Source: JBEEOW01 sp041191405
GTDB taxonomy: Bacteria; Bacteroidota; Bacteroidia; Cytophagales; UBA9547
Assembly (NCBI GenBank): GCA_041191405.1
Contig: JBEEOW010000036.1
Coordinates: 1-35,420 of the forward strand
Direction of reading: 5' to 3'
Length of the DNA stretch: 35,420 nucleotides
Part shown: piece after piece, positions 23,829 to 32,961 of the stretch
Position numbering within the stretch: the stretch's first letter is position 1
Layout of the letters: each line of letters starts with the position of its first letter
The notes under the pieces: model-generated
The model's database searches: none
What the model was told of the DNA's origin: nothing
Seen by the model: only the letters and a program-made list of their open reading frames with translations
Made by a program: the position numbers and the translations under genes

Positions 23829-25625
23829 ATGACCCCCAAAGTAAAACATAAAATGAAACCTCTTTTTGATTGCACAAAAAAGATTTCAAATAACGAAAAG
23901 ATTTTGAGAATCAAATCTTTTCTGTTATTTACGTTTATATTAATTTTCCAACAGTCATTTGCACAGTGGACTAACAATCAAAATGCTAGCTACTATATTG
24001 GATCAACTGGGTGGAGCGCTGTTGGTTCACTAAATGCGACTGGAGTTGCAGTTGATGCAACAAACAACAAACTTTACATTTCTGATTATTGTAATCATGT
24101 GGTAAGGAGATATTCTCTTCCTATCACATCAAGCGCACCTACCGCAGAGAGAACTTTTGGAACAGGTACAGCAGGAACTACACAAAGCACATTAAACTAC
24201 CCTTCCGGAATTGCTGTTGACCCAACAGGTAGATTATATGTGGTAGATGGAGGAAACAACAGAGTTCTTTACTGGAATACTGCTCACAGTGTTGCCTCTG
24301 ATGGAACGACAGCAAATGGAGTATTAGGACAAGCAGATTATACTTCAGGTAGTGCAAACAGAGGTGGTACTACTGCTGCTAACACATTCAACTTTAGCAT
24401 TTCAACATCTGGTATATATTCATGTAATGGAACTAGTAGAGGTGGATATATAGCTGTTTATCCAACTTTATCAAGTGGTTCATACCCTATATTCATTTCA
24501 GATCCAGGAAATAACAGAGTACTAAGATACGATTCCCCTACGGCAGGATCACCAACAGCTTCAGCAGTTATTGGTCAAACATCAGCAACAGCAAGTTCTT
24601 CTGGAACAACTCAAAGCACTCTTAATACTCCAATCGGATTAGCTCTTACTGGCTCAAACTTATTTATTGCAGATATGAACAATAACAGAGTACTTAAATA
24701 TACAAGTGCTCTTACACTTTCAACTGGAACAAACAATGCATCTACAGTATTTGGACAATCGACATTTACATCTGGTTCAAGTAGTGGAGCAACCAGCACT
24801 AGTTTTGACTTACCTATTGCATTAGCAATAGATGGCAAAAACAGATTATACATTTCTGACAGTAATAATGGTAGGGTTGTTACTATAAATAATGCAACCA
24901 CAGCTTCAACCAATACTGCTTATAGTAACGTTTTAGGAAAACCTGATTTTACTACCAATTATGTTGCTTCAATTAGTCAAAATAACTTATATGCAGGTAT
25001 AACTGGTTTAGCTATTAATGTAAGCACAAAATCAGTTTTTGTAGCTAACGCAGGTTTGGCTAGAGCTGTTCAATACACAGGCTCTGTAGCTTTACCAGCC
25101 ACATTCCTTAATGTTAATTGTAAATCTGTTGATAATATCAATAATTTTAAATTTTCAGTTGCAAATGAAAGTAATGTAGAAAAATATATTATTGAAACCA
25201 GTAATAACGGCATTCATTTCCAAGAGATTGGCTCAATAAATGCAACATCAAATATTAGTTTCCCAAAACAGTATTCAGCTGAATTCCCAATAAATAATGA
25301 TACATATTTTAGAATAAAAGCGGTTGACTTCGATGAAACGATTACATTAAGCTCTGTAAATAAAATTGAAGAAAACTTAGAAAATAATTGGAAATTCTAT
25401 CCGAATCCAAGTGCTTCAATATTTCATTTTGACAAAATTTCATTTAACGAATCAAACTCTATACTCGTTAAAATCACTGATTTTAATGGAAAAGAATTAT
25501 TGAATAAAACATATAACAAATCATCTTTTGATTTAAATCTTGATGAATTAAACGATGGAAATTATATTGTTACTATCATTGAAAATGACAATATTTCACA
25601 CCACAAAATTACAGTAGAAAAATAA
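23829..25625 (+). CDS. Secreted NHL-repeat protein with T9SS sorting domain
   Basis: A 598-residue protein (590 from the second ATG at 23853, equally plausible). The signal peptide ends at SFA-QW. Residues about 60-430 hold six NHL-type blades, seen as repeated phrases such as KLYISDYCNHVVRRY, RLYVVDGGNNRVLYW, PIFISDPGNNRVLRY, NLFIADMNNNRVLKY and RLYISDSNNGRVVTI, giving a six-bladed beta-propeller. A short domain (about 430-515) precedes the C-terminal type A sorting domain, which begins FYPNPS and ends HHKITVEK. The type IX machinery would secrete it and cleave or anchor it at the cell surface. NHL propellers bind ligands or proteins; the partner is unknown. It has its own terminator. Confidence 0.92.
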   Translation: MTPKVKHKMKPLFDCTKKISNNEKILRIKSFLLFTFILIFQQSFAQWTNNQNASYYIGSTGWSAVGSLNATGVAVDATNNKLYISDYCNHVVRRYSLPITSSAPTAERTFGTGTAGTTQSTLNYPSGIAVDPTGRLYVVDGGNNRVLYWNTAHSVASDGTTANGVLGQADYTSGSANRGGTTAANTFNFSISTSGIYSCNGTSRGGYIAVYPTLSSGSYPIFISDPGNNRVLRYDSPTAGSPTASAVIGQTSATASSSGTTQSTLNTPIGLALTGSNLFIADMNNNRVLKYTSALTLSTGTNNASTVFGQSTFTSGSSSGATSTSFDLPIALAIDGKNRLYISDSNNGRVVTINNATTASTNTAYSNVLGKPDFTTNYVASISQNNLYAGITGLAINVSTKSVFVANAGLARAVQYTGSVALPATFLNVNCKSVDNINNFKFSVANESNVEKYIIETSNNGIHFQEIGSINATSNISFPKQYSAEFPINNDTYFRIKAVDFDETITLSSVNKIEENLENNWKFYPNPSASIFHFDKISFNESNSILVKITDFNGKELLNKTYNKSSFDLNLDELNDGNYIVTIIENDNISHHKITVEK

Positions 25626-25648
25626 ATAATTGTTCTTAAATTTATATC

Positions 25649-25682
25649 ATAAAGCTTCTCAACTTGGGAAGCTTTATTTTTT
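25649..25682 (+). terminator. Terminator of the NHL protein gene
   Basis: A perfect 10-bp stem (ATAAAGCTTC / GAAGCTTTAT) is followed by a run of T. Confidence 0.85.
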
Positions 25683-25686
25683 ATAC

Positions 25687-25815
25687 AAAAAAAATCCCAA
25701 TAAAACTTACGCTTTATTGGGACTATAACCAAAACACATGAACAAAGCTTTACTGATTTTCACAGATTAATTTCTTTTTGGGGTTGATTGCAATAACTTC
25801 CAATCGAAAAGCTTT
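25687..25815 (-). ncRNA. Candidate small RNA, about 125-130 nt
   Basis: On the minus strand a consensus promoter (TTTG at 25848-25851, 20 bp, TAAATTTG at 25820-25827) is followed by about 90 nt of non-coding sequence. A strong terminator comes next, with a 10-bp stem (25695-25704 with 25713-25722) and eight T in the RNA direction (25687-25694). The body can fold: CAAAGCTTT near the start pairs with AAAGCTTTG about 60 nt later, enclosing smaller helices (GATTG/CAATC). The transporter gene ends 75 bp upstream of the promoter, so this could also be its tail, but the perfect promoter argues for a separate transcript. I cannot assign it to a known RNA family. Confidence 0.6.
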
Positions 25816-25819
25816 GATA

Positions 25820-25851
25820 CAAATTTATGCCTAAACTGACGTCTATACAAA
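25820..25851 (-). promoter_or_regulatory. Consensus promoter of the candidate small RNA
   Basis: TTTG at -33 (25848-25851) and TAAATTTG at -7 (25820-25827) with 20 bp between them: both match the Bacteroidota consensus exactly. No coding region follows downstream before the terminator. Confidence 0.7.
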
Positions 25852-25926
25852 TAATTTCTATTGAACGGTTAATATTTTGAGTAAACGGTTTTAAGCATCA
25901 ACTTATTAATTATATGTACATAAAAT

Positions 25927-27222
25927 CTAAATTCTATTTTTCCTTAAACTAAATAATATTACAAAACCTATTATAAAGTATATCCCCAATGCAACAGTAC
26001 TCAATCGCATACTGTGGGTTATATAATCAATTAAGCCATAACTTAAGGTCCCCAATACAATTGAAAGTTTTTCCATTACATCATAAAAACTAAAAAATGA
26101 TGCTGAATCTGGACTTTCCTTTGGAATTAATTTAGCAAATGTAGACCTACTTATAGATTGAATCCCTCCCATTACCAAACCTACAAAAGCTGCTAAAATC
26201 CAAAAATCTCTACCACCACTTACAAAATAAGCACCTACACAAATTACTATCCAAATAGAAATCAACATTAATAATGCATAAAAATTCCCTTTTTTATCAG
26301 ATACTTTCGCAAAAATAGCCGCACCAACAATAGCAATTAATTGTAACATTAAAATAATAACCTGCAATTGATTACTTGGCACTTTAATTTCGTGTTCACC
26401 AAAAATAGCAGCAACATACATTACCGTTTGCACTCCCATTGAATAAAAGAAAAATGAACACAAAAATACTTTCATTACTGGCATTTGCCACATTTGTTTA
26501 GCTACTAAACTTAATTCATGCAAACCTGCAAAAAACCAACCTTCCACTTTTTCCTTTATCTCAGTAGGTTTTGGTAAATATGCAAAAGTATATTGAGCAA
26601 AACCAAACCACCATATACCTACACTTAAAAATGAAATCCTTATTGCAAAATAAGATGGTTCTGGAGAAAATGAAAACAATGTTTTTGCAAATGTAATTAA
26701 CACAATATTAAGCACTAACAAAATTACACTACCGATATAGCCCATTGAAAATCCACGAGCTGAAACTTTATCCATTTGGTCGCTAGTTACCAAATCAGAA
26801 AGATAAGAATTGTAAAAAACAATGCTTCCACTAAATCCAATATTTGCCACAACAAATAATATAAGCGACAGATTAATAGTATCTTTTGTTAAAAAGAAAA
26901 GTAAAGAACATGCAATTGACCCCAAAGTACAAAAGAACTGCATAAACTTCTTTTTTGATTGGGTATAATCAGCAATCCCTGATAATAAAGGACTCAAAAA
27001 AGCTGCAATCAGATATGAAAATGATATTGCAAACGAAAACAAAGCTGAACCTTTAACTTCCCATCCAAAAAAATTAATAATTCCACTCTCACCAGCTATA
27101 TCCTTCACAATCAAAGTGTAATATATAGGAAATAGTGTAGAAATAATTACAAGTGAATATGCTGAATTTGCCCAATCATACAAACACCAAGCTTTAACAA
27201 TTTTAGGGTTATTTTTTTCCAT
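25927..27222 (-). CDS. MFS transporter, UMF1 family
   Basis: A 431-residue transporter with about twelve membrane segments. The opening KAWCLYDWANSAYSLVIIST is the hallmark of the UMF1 (Atg22-like) branch of the major facilitator superfamily, as is the loop LSGIADYTQSKKKFMQ. The last helices include QSISRSTFAKLIPKESPDSASFFSFYD (seen as two runs, QSISRSTFAKLIP and KESPDSASFFSFYD). The substrate is unknown; yeast Atg22 exports amino acids from the vacuole. It is monocistronic by position. A candidate small RNA lies downstream on the same strand. Confidence 0.9.
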   Translation of the reverse strand: MEKNNPKIVKAWCLYDWANSAYSLVIISTLFPIYYTLIVKDIAGESGIINFFGWEVKGSALFSFAISFSYLIAAFLSPLLSGIADYTQSKKKFMQFFCTLGSIACSLLFFLTKDTINLSLILFVVANIGFSGSIVFYNSYLSDLVTSDQMDKVSARGFSMGYIGSVILLVLNIVLITFAKTLFSFSPEPSYFAIRISFLSVGIWWFGFAQYTFAYLPKPTEIKEKVEGWFFAGLHELSLVAKQMWQMPVMKVFLCSFFFYSMGVQTVMYVAAIFGEHEIKVPSNQLQVIILMLQLIAIVGAAIFAKVSDKKGNFYALLMLISIWIVICVGAYFVSGGRDFWILAAFVGLVMGGIQSISRSTFAKLIPKESPDSASFFSFYDVMEKLSIVLGTLSYGLIDYITHSMRLSTVALGIYFIIGFVILFSLRKNRI

Positions 27223-27265
27223 GGCTAAATATAAAATGTTTCAGTTAATTAAAAAAATCTTAGTT

Positions 27266-27314
27266 GTTGGGAGTTCAGTGTTGAGTGTTGAGAGTTTAGC
27301 GTTGAGAGTTTAGT
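27266..27314. repeat. 7-bp-period array (GTTGAGA), seven units
   Basis: Units in phase are GTTGGGA, GTTCAGT, GTTGAGT, GTTGAGA, GTTTAGC, GTTGAGA and GTTTAGT. It lies between the divergent transporter and gltX genes and looks like a decayed version of the perfect array at 19846. Confidence 0.75.
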
Positions 27315-27355
27315 TTATAGTTATAATTATTGATTAGATTATAGGTATCAAGCTT

Positions 27356-27390
27356 AGTCTTATAATCTTAAGTCTTTTGTCTTTAATCTA
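27356..27390. repeat. 7-bp-period array (AGTCTTA), inverted partner
   Basis: Units in phase are AGTCTTA, TAATCTT, AAGTCTT, TTGTCTT and TAATCTA, with the opposite strand bias to 27266-27314. The rest of this 294-bp intergenic stretch holds the gltX promoter region. Confidence 0.65.
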
Positions 27391-27454
27391 ACAATTAAAT
27401 CTCATATCTACCGAATAATAAGCAATAAAGTGTATTAATTTGTGCAGTTTTTTG

Positions 27455-27462
27455 TAGTTTTG
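27455..27462 (+). promoter_or_regulatory. -7 element of gltX
   Basis: TAGTTTTG matches TAnnTTTG exactly, 54 bp before the gltX ATG. The nearest TTTG upstream is only 12 bp away, so the -33 box is unclear. Confidence 0.5.
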
Positions 27463-27516
27463 TTGGTTAGAAATTGAGCTTAGAAGAGATATTTATATTT
27501 CAATTATTTTAGAGTA

Positions 27517-29055
27517 ATGGAAAAGAGAGAAGTAAGAGTAAGATTTGCCCCTAGTCCGACAGGTGCTTTACATATAGGTGGTGTGCGCACAGCCTTATAT
27601 AATTATTTATTTGCTCGCAAAATGGGCGGAAAAATGTTATTAAGAATTGAAGACACTGACCAAACACGTTTTGTACCAGGTGCTGAAGATTATATTAAAC
27701 AATCTTTAGAATGGGTTGGAATCGAACTTGATGAATCTCCTTGGGTTGGTGGTCCAAATGCTCCTTACCGTCAGTCAGAACGCAAACCAATGTATATGGA
27801 ATACGCAATGCAATTAATCAACGCTGGTCATGCATATTATGCATTCGATACTGCCGAAGAATTAGATGCAATGCGTGAGCGTTTGAAAGCTGCAAAAGTT
27901 GCTTCGCCACAATACAACAGCATTACTCGTATGCAAATGCGTAACTCTGTTACTTTGCCAGAAGACGAAGTTAAAGCACTTTTAGCATCAGGAGCTCCTT
28001 ATGTAATTCGTTTAAAAGTTCCTCGTAAAGAAGAAGTTAGATTAAATGATATGATTCGTGGTTGGGTGATGGTACACTCATCAACTATTGATGATAAAGT
28101 ATTGATGAAGTCTGACGGAATGCCAACTTATCACTTAGCAAATGTTGTTGACGACCATTTAATGGGAATCTCACATGTAATTCGTGGTGAAGAGTGGTTG
28201 CCATCAGCACCTTTACACGTTTTATTATACCAATATTTAGGTTGGGCAGATACTATGCCTCAATTTGCACATTTACCATTGTTGTTAAAACCTGATGGTA
28301 ACGGTAAATTAAGTAAACGTGATGCTGATTTACAAGGCTTCCCTGTGTTTCCGTTGAAATGGATTGACCCAGCAACAGGCAACGAAACTTTGAGCTTTAA
28401 AGAAGAAGGTTATTTAGCAGAAGCTATGACTAACTTCTTAGCGTTTTTAGGTTGGAACCCAGGTACAACCCAAGAAATGTTCTCTATGCAAGAGTTAATT
28501 GAAGCATTTTCAATTGAGAGAGTTGGTAAATCAGGAACCAAGTTTGATATCAACAAAGCAAAATGGTTCAATCAGCAATATATCAAACAAACATCTGACG
28601 AAAATCTTGCTGAATACTTAACTATTGGATTACAAAACATTGGTATTGAATGTGATAAAGATAGAGCTATTCAAATTAGTTCACTCATGAAAGAGCGTAT
28701 CACATTCCCTAAAGATTTAGCAAAAGAAGCTGTATATTTCTTTGAAGCACCAATCGTTTACGACGAAGCTGTTGCAAAAAGTAAATGGACTGCCGAAGTG
28801 GTTGATGTTATCACTTCGTTTGCTGAAAGTTTATCTGCAATTGAAGGATTATTATCTGCAGAGCAAGCAAAAACTATTTTCCATGATATTCTTGAAGCAA
28901 AAGGAATTAAAATGGGCAAAGTGTTACAAGCACTTCGTTTGGCTACAACAGGTGTTGGCATGGGGCCAGATTTAATGCAAATAATTGCTATTCTTGGTGC
29001 ACAAGAAACCTCAACTAGATTAAAAACAGCCATAGCAAAGTTGACTGTAGTATAG
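27517..29055 (+). CDS. gltX: Glutamate-tRNA ligase
   Basis: A 512-residue class I aminoacyl-tRNA synthetase charging tRNA-Glu. The HIGH-type motif is PSPTGALHIGG (H19-G22) and the KMSKS-type motif is KLSKR at 264-268, shortly after LLKPDGNG. The C-terminal helical domain recognises the anticodon. It lacks the cysteine-rich zinc region some bacterial enzymes have, and its length is normal for Bacteroidota. It stands alone, with repeat arrays on both sides and a strong terminator. The stop codon is the first part of a 7-bp-period array. Confidence 0.97.
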   Translation: MEKREVRVRFAPSPTGALHIGGVRTALYNYLFARKMGGKMLLRIEDTDQTRFVPGAEDYIKQSLEWVGIELDESPWVGGPNAPYRQSERKPMYMEYAMQLINAGHAYYAFDTAEELDAMRERLKAAKVASPQYNSITRMQMRNSVTLPEDEVKALLASGAPYVIRLKVPRKEEVRLNDMIRGWVMVHSSTIDDKVLMKSDGMPTYHLANVVDDHLMGISHVIRGEEWLPSAPLHVLLYQYLGWADTMPQFAHLPLLLKPDGNGKLSKRDADLQGFPVFPLKWIDPATGNETLSFKEEGYLAEAMTNFLAFLGWNPGTTQEMFSMQELIEAFSIERVGKSGTKFDINKAKWFNQQYIKQTSDENLAEYLTIGLQNIGIECDKDRAIQISSLMKERITFPKDLAKEAVYFFEAPIVYDEAVAKSKWTAEVVDVITSFAESLSAIEGLLSAEQAKTIFHDILEAKGIKMGKVLQALRLATTGVGMGPDLMQIIAILGAQETSTRLKTAIAKLTVV

Positions 29056-29087
29056 ACTTAAGATTAAAGACTTAAGACGTAAGAAAA
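29053..29087. repeat. 7-bp-period array (AAGACTT) including the gltX stop
   Basis: Units in phase are TAGACTT, AAGATTA, AAGACTT, AAGACGT and AAGAAAA. The first three bases are the gltX stop codon, and the last unit runs into the terminator stem. Confidence 0.7.
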
Positions 29088-29121
29088 ATCCTTTGCAATG
29101 AAAATTGTAAAGGATTTTTTG
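29085..29121 (+). terminator. Terminator of gltX
   Basis: A 14-bp stem with one mismatch (AAAATCCTTTGCAA / TTGTAAAGGATTTT) and a T run. Confidence 0.85.
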
Positions 29122-29189
29122 GTTTTACAATAGCCTATACAAAATATTATTTTTATAATCTACTGTAATAATTCATCTTAAACTGCTAA

Positions 29190-29702
29190 TTACCAAGTAT
29201 GAATATCAATTTTGTATCTCAATTTCTTACCCAATAAATTATTTAATATTCTACGGCGATCTTTTAAATGTTCATAACATTGTTTATCAGAATCAAGTGA
29301 AATGTAATGTCTATAGTTGTCTGGAAAGAACAATTCTGGATCAAATGAAGAAGAAGAATATAATTCAAACCGAAAAGATTCATCACAAATTTCAATTGAT
29401 GAATCATCAGGTAAAATTTTTATTAATGTTCTATATTTAGATTCTGGTATGTTTGATAACTTTAACAGTTGAACAAACTCTTTTTTTGTTAAGAAATTTT
29501 CTTTATTAAATTGTGATTTTAAAATTATCCTTACTCCTTTCCAATTATTAGCTATATAAACAAATTCATTATCCAAAGCCGAAATTTCTTGTTCATCTAT
29601 TCTTATTGTATTTTTTCTAATTTCATGCAAAATCCAATCAGTTAAAAATAACACAATTAAAATTATCGGAATTGATAAACATCCAATTACAAATTTTTTC
29701 AT
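29190..29702 (-). CDS. Hypothetical membrane-anchored protein
   Basis: A 170-residue protein I do not recognise. One N-terminal hydrophobic helix (about residues 4-23, VIGCLSIPIILIVLFLTDWI) is followed by a soluble domain rich in charged residues. The C-terminus is basic (DRRRILNNLLGKKLRYK). The helix has a cysteine at position 8 but no convincing lipobox, so a membrane anchor is likelier. It converges on gltX and is divergent from the broken hydrolase. No domain family is evident. Confidence 0.65.
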   Translation of the reverse strand: MKKFVIGCLSIPIILIVLFLTDWILHEIRKNTIRIDEQEISALDNEFVYIANNWKGVRIILKSQFNKENFLTKKEFVQLLKLSNIPESKYRTLIKILPDDSSIEICDESFRFELYSSSSFDPELFFPDNYRHYISLDSDKQCYEHLKDRRRILNNLLGKKLRYKIDIHTW

Positions 29703-29906
29703 AAAACATTTTAGTTAATTCAGTATTCCCAAGCATTTATCAAATTGCAAGAAAATAAGACAATTTTGATTTTGCTATTCCTAAATCTGATATCCAAAAT
29801 GGTAGAATGAGCTTTACACTCAGGAGAATTAAATTGAAACAATATTTTTGGAGTATTTTAATCAAAACATAATGTCAAAATATGTAAAAATTAAAGCATA
29901 AAAACG

Positions 29907-30009
29907 CTTATTATTACATTTTTGTCAAAATAAGCATAAAAAAAACACCTTATTTTTACGAAAATGTTTAAATAAGAAAATATAAGCAATAAAAATATCT
30001 TATTTAAAC
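29907..30009. promoter_or_regulatory. Five alternating CTTATTT / AAATAAG motifs
   Basis: CTTATT at 29907, AAATAAG at 29928, CTTATTT at 29948, AAATAAG at 29969 and CTTATTT at 29998 alternate in orientation. The first four are 20-21 bp apart, two helical turns; the last two lie within a perfect 13-bp inverted repeat (TGTTTAAATAAGA at 29964-29976, complement at 29997-30009). This may be an operator array 60-160 bp before the hydrolase start. It is AT-rich, so chance is possible. The remainder of the 368-bp gap from 29703 holds nothing I recognise. Confidence 0.4.
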
Positions 30010-30070
30010 AATAAAACATAAGCTAAAATAGATAGATGTAATAATTCATTTACACATTCGTTTAAAAAAC

Positions 30071-30873
30071 ATGAAAACACTAAAACTAACCTTCTTTACA
30101 ATTTTTTTCTTGTATTTATTAGGTATTACCTACTTAACTTTTGCTCAAACTAAATACATTTTCTTCCCTGAAAAGCTTGATTCAAATTATACATTTGAAA
30201 ATCAAGATAATATAACAGAAGAAGTTTTTATTAAAACAACTGATAACGAAAAAATTAATGGCTTATTATTCAAAGCTAATTCAGAGAAGGTTATTCTATA
30301 TTTTCATGGGAATGCTGGGAGTTTAAAATCATGGCAATATATTTATCCTGATTTAAAACCTCTCGGTTATAATATTTTAATAATAGACTATAGAGGTTAC
30401 GAAAAAGTACTGGTAAAATTTCAGAAAAAGGATTATACACTGATGCTCAATATGCATATAACTATTTAATTAACAAAGGTTTTAAAGAAAGTAATATAGT
30501 AATTTATGGCAGATCAATTGGTACTGGTGTGGCTGTTGATTTAGCCAAAAACAATCCAACTATTCATTCATTAATTTTAGAAACGCCTTATTTATCTTTA
30601 AAATCACTAGCAAATGAGTATGTGTCATTTTTACTTCCAAGCTTATGGTTGAATTACAAATTTGACAACAAAATAAAAATCAACGATATAAAAGCTCCAA
30701 TTTTGATTTTACATGGTACCGCAGATGAGGTTATACCCTATAATCAAGGTAAATCATTGTTTGATGAAAGAAAAAGTAATAAACAAATGATGACTTTTCC
30801 AGATGGAAAACACAATAATTTATCAACTTTCCCAAACTATATTTCTAGTTTAAAAGAGTTTTTAGCTAAATAA
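30071..30873 (+). pseudogene. Alpha/beta hydrolase, broken by a one-base frameshift
   Basis: Two frames together encode one hydrolase of about 267 residues with an N-terminal membrane or signal helix. The first frame (30071-30469) carries the oxyanion region YFHGNAGS and ends normally at IIDYRGY. There the family continues G-K-S-T-G-K. Inserting one G before 30401 restores that and keeps the frame open to 30873. The restored protein has the nucleophile motif GRSIG (serine codon 30514-30516), aspartate in HGTADEV (30724) and histidine in DGKHNN (30811). All catalytic residues are intact, so the break is recent or a sequencing error. It resembles the BEM46-like serine hydrolases. Confidence 0.88.
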
Positions 30874-30875
30874 AA

Positions 30876-30899
30876 ACAGATTACTGAAAACTGATGACT
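30876..30899. repeat. 7-bp-period array (ACTGANN), short
   Basis: Units in phase are ACAGATT, ACTGAAA and ACTGATG, then a partial ACT. It fills the gap between the hydrolase stop and the convergent yaaA stop. Confidence 0.45.
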
Positions 30900-30900
30900 T

Positions 30901-31659
30901 TTACCTTGTAAAAATCAAATTATTCCCTTTAGATAATTGATGGTCAAACACATAACCTTCGTAATTGAAACCTTTCAAATCTTCAACAGTTTGTGCATTT
31001 GAATCTAAAATATATCGAACCATTAAGCCTCTAGCTTTTTTAGCGAAGAAACTAATAATCTTCAATTTACCATCTTTATAATCTTTGAATTCAGGAGTAA
31101 TTACAGGTACTTTTAATAATTTTGTATCAACAGCCGAAAAATATTCTGTACTTGCAAGATTAATAAACAATTCTCCTTTTTTAAGTTCTTTGTTAAGAGA
31201 AGTAGTGATTGTTTTTTTCCAAAATTCATATAAATTTTTACTAACACCAATAGGCAAACGAGTACCCATTTCTAAACGATAAGCCTGAATTAAGTCAAGA
31301 GGTTTTAACAAACCATATAAACCTGAAAGTATGCGTAATGAATCTTGCAATTGAGGAATTTTGTCAAGAGGAATAGAATATGCATCTAAGCCTGTGTAAA
31401 CATCACCATCAAAAGCATACACTGCCTGACGAGCATTTTCTAATGTAAAAGGAGGATTCCAAACTTGGTTTCTACGAAAATTTAATTCAGCCAAATTCTC
31501 CGAAATATCCATTAAATCTGCCAATTGAATTGGAGAAAGTTTTTTTGCAACTTTCATTACCTGTTTGGCTTCTTTTAAAAAAACTATTTCAGAAAATTCA
31601 GTTGTAGGTACTGAAGTTTCAAAATTCAAAGATTTTGCTGGCGAAATAACTATTTTCAT
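30901..31659 (-). CDS. yaaA: Peroxide stress protein YaaA
   Basis: A 252-residue protein of the YaaA (UPF0246) family, which in E. coli lowers free iron during peroxide stress and protects DNA; it has a DNA-binding fold. Family landmarks are the N-terminus KIVISPAKSLNFE, AFDGDVYTGLDA, LRILSGLYGLLKPLD, YRLEMGTRL and FFAKKARG. I chose the ATG at 31657-31659, since the open frame extending to 31788 adds a hydrophobic stretch absent from the family. Monocistronic. Confidence 0.93.
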   Translation of the reverse strand: MKIVISPAKSLNFETSVPTTEFSEIVFLKEAKQVMKVAKKLSPIQLADLMDISENLAELNFRRNQVWNPPFTLENARQAVYAFDGDVYTGLDAYSIPLDKIPQLQDSLRILSGLYGLLKPLDLIQAYRLEMGTRLPIGVSKNLYEFWKKTITTSLNKELKKGELFINLASTEYFSAVDTKLLKVPVITPEFKDYKDGKLKIISFFAKKARGLMVRYILDSNAQTVEDLKGFNYEGYVFDHQLSKGNNLIFTR

Positions 31660-31885
31660 ACTCAAGCTTATAAATTCAACGCAATATACAAACGAAAAAA
31701 ACAAACAAATTACTATACAAATATTATCTATAAACAAATTAGATAAGGCAATTGTTTTTATATTCGAAACAGTATTAACTAAGTACAAAAACCTAGATAA
31801 CTATTATATACTTTAATTTTTAAATCAATATCGATTTAAACACAATATTTTACCGAAATATTTAAATTTAAATCCAAACTTTAAT

Positions 31886-31893
31886 TAGCTTTG
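31886..31893 (+). promoter_or_regulatory. -7 element of asd
   Basis: TAGCTTTG matches TAnnTTTG exactly, 57 bp before the asd ATG. No clear -33 box. The 291-bp gap between yaaA and asd otherwise shows only AT-rich sequence. Confidence 0.5.
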
Positions 31894-31950
31894 CAAATTA
31901 TTTCAAAAATAATTCAACAATATATAATTTATATAATACTCATTTAAAGT

Positions 31951-32940
31951 ATGAAAGTAGCTGTAGTAGGTGCCACAGGCTTAGTAGGTGGCGAAATGCT
32001 TAAAGTATTAGCAGAAAGAAATTTTAATGTTACTGAATTAATTCCAGTTGCATCAGAAAGATCTGTAGGTAATAAAGTAAATTTCAAAGGTGTTGATTAT
32101 ACTGTAGTAGGTATGCAAACAGCTATTGATATGAAACCAGCAATTGCAATTTTCTCTGCAGGTGGTGGAACATCAAAAGAGTGGGCTCCTAAATTTGCTG
32201 AAGCTGGCATTACTGTAGTTGATAACTCATCGGCTTGGAGAATGGACCCAACTAAAAAATTAGTTGTACCAGAAATTAATGCTAAAGAGCTTACTGCTAA
32301 TGATAAAATCATTGCAAATCCAAACTGCTCTACTATTCAAATGGTATTGGTATTAAACCCATTACACTTAAAATATAAAATTAAACGTGTAGTTGTATCT
32401 ACTTACCAATCAGTAACAGGTACAGGTAAAGCTGCTGTAGATCAATTGATGAATGAGCGTGCAGGTGTTGATGGACCAATGGCTTATAAATACAAAATTG
32501 ACTTAAACGTTATTCCTCAAATAGATGTATTCCTAGAGAATGGATACACTAAAGAAGAGGAAAAAATGATTAAAGAGACTAACAAAATTATGGGCGACGA
32601 TAGCATTAAAGTTACTGCAACTGCTGTTCGTATTCCAGTTATGGGTGGTCACTCTGAGTCGGTTAATATTGAGTTCGAAAACGATTTCGATTTAGCAGAA
32701 GTTAGAGAAATTTTATCAAAAGCTAATGGTGTTGTTTTACAAGACGACCCAGCTAATCAAATTTACCCAATGCCAATGAATGCGCATCAAAAAGATGAGA
32801 CATTTGTAGGTCGTATCCGTAGAGATGATTCTCAGCCAAAAACATTAAATTTATGGATTGTTGCTGATAACTTACGTAAAGGTGCAGCTACTAATGCAGT
32901 TCAAATTGCTCAATATTTAAGTGATAACAAATTAGTTTAA
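31951..32940 (+). CDS. asd: Aspartate-semialdehyde dehydrogenase
   Basis: A 329-residue NADPH-dependent enzyme that reduces aspartyl phosphate to the semialdehyde for lysine, threonine, methionine and diaminopimelate synthesis. It has the nucleotide-binding N-terminus VAVVGATGLVGGEML, the catalytic cysteine 126 in NPNCSTIQMV, and the substrate-binding arginine/histidine region VRIPVMGGHSESVN. Length is normal for the bacterial type. It stands alone with its own terminator. Confidence 0.97.
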   Translation: MKVAVVGATGLVGGEMLKVLAERNFNVTELIPVASERSVGNKVNFKGVDYTVVGMQTAIDMKPAIAIFSAGGGTSKEWAPKFAEAGITVVDNSSAWRMDPTKKLVVPEINAKELTANDKIIANPNCSTIQMVLVLNPLHLKYKIKRVVVSTYQSVTGTGKAAVDQLMNERAGVDGPMAYKYKIDLNVIPQIDVFLENGYTKEEEKMIKETNKIMGDDSIKVTATAVRIPVMGGHSESVNIEFENDFDLAEVREILSKANGVVLQDDPANQIYPMPMNAHQKDETFVGRIRRDDSQPKTLNLWIVADNLRKGAATNAVQIAQYLSDNKLV

Positions 32941-32961
32941 TCACTTATTTTATAAAACTCT

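Noticed and set aside
30071..30873. Two separate small genes
   Set aside because: The frames join into one hydrolase when a single base is added, and the nucleophile lies between them.
31660..31788. N-terminal extension of YaaA
   Set aside because: It adds a hydrophobic stretch not found in YaaA, whose N-terminus is KIVISPAKSL.
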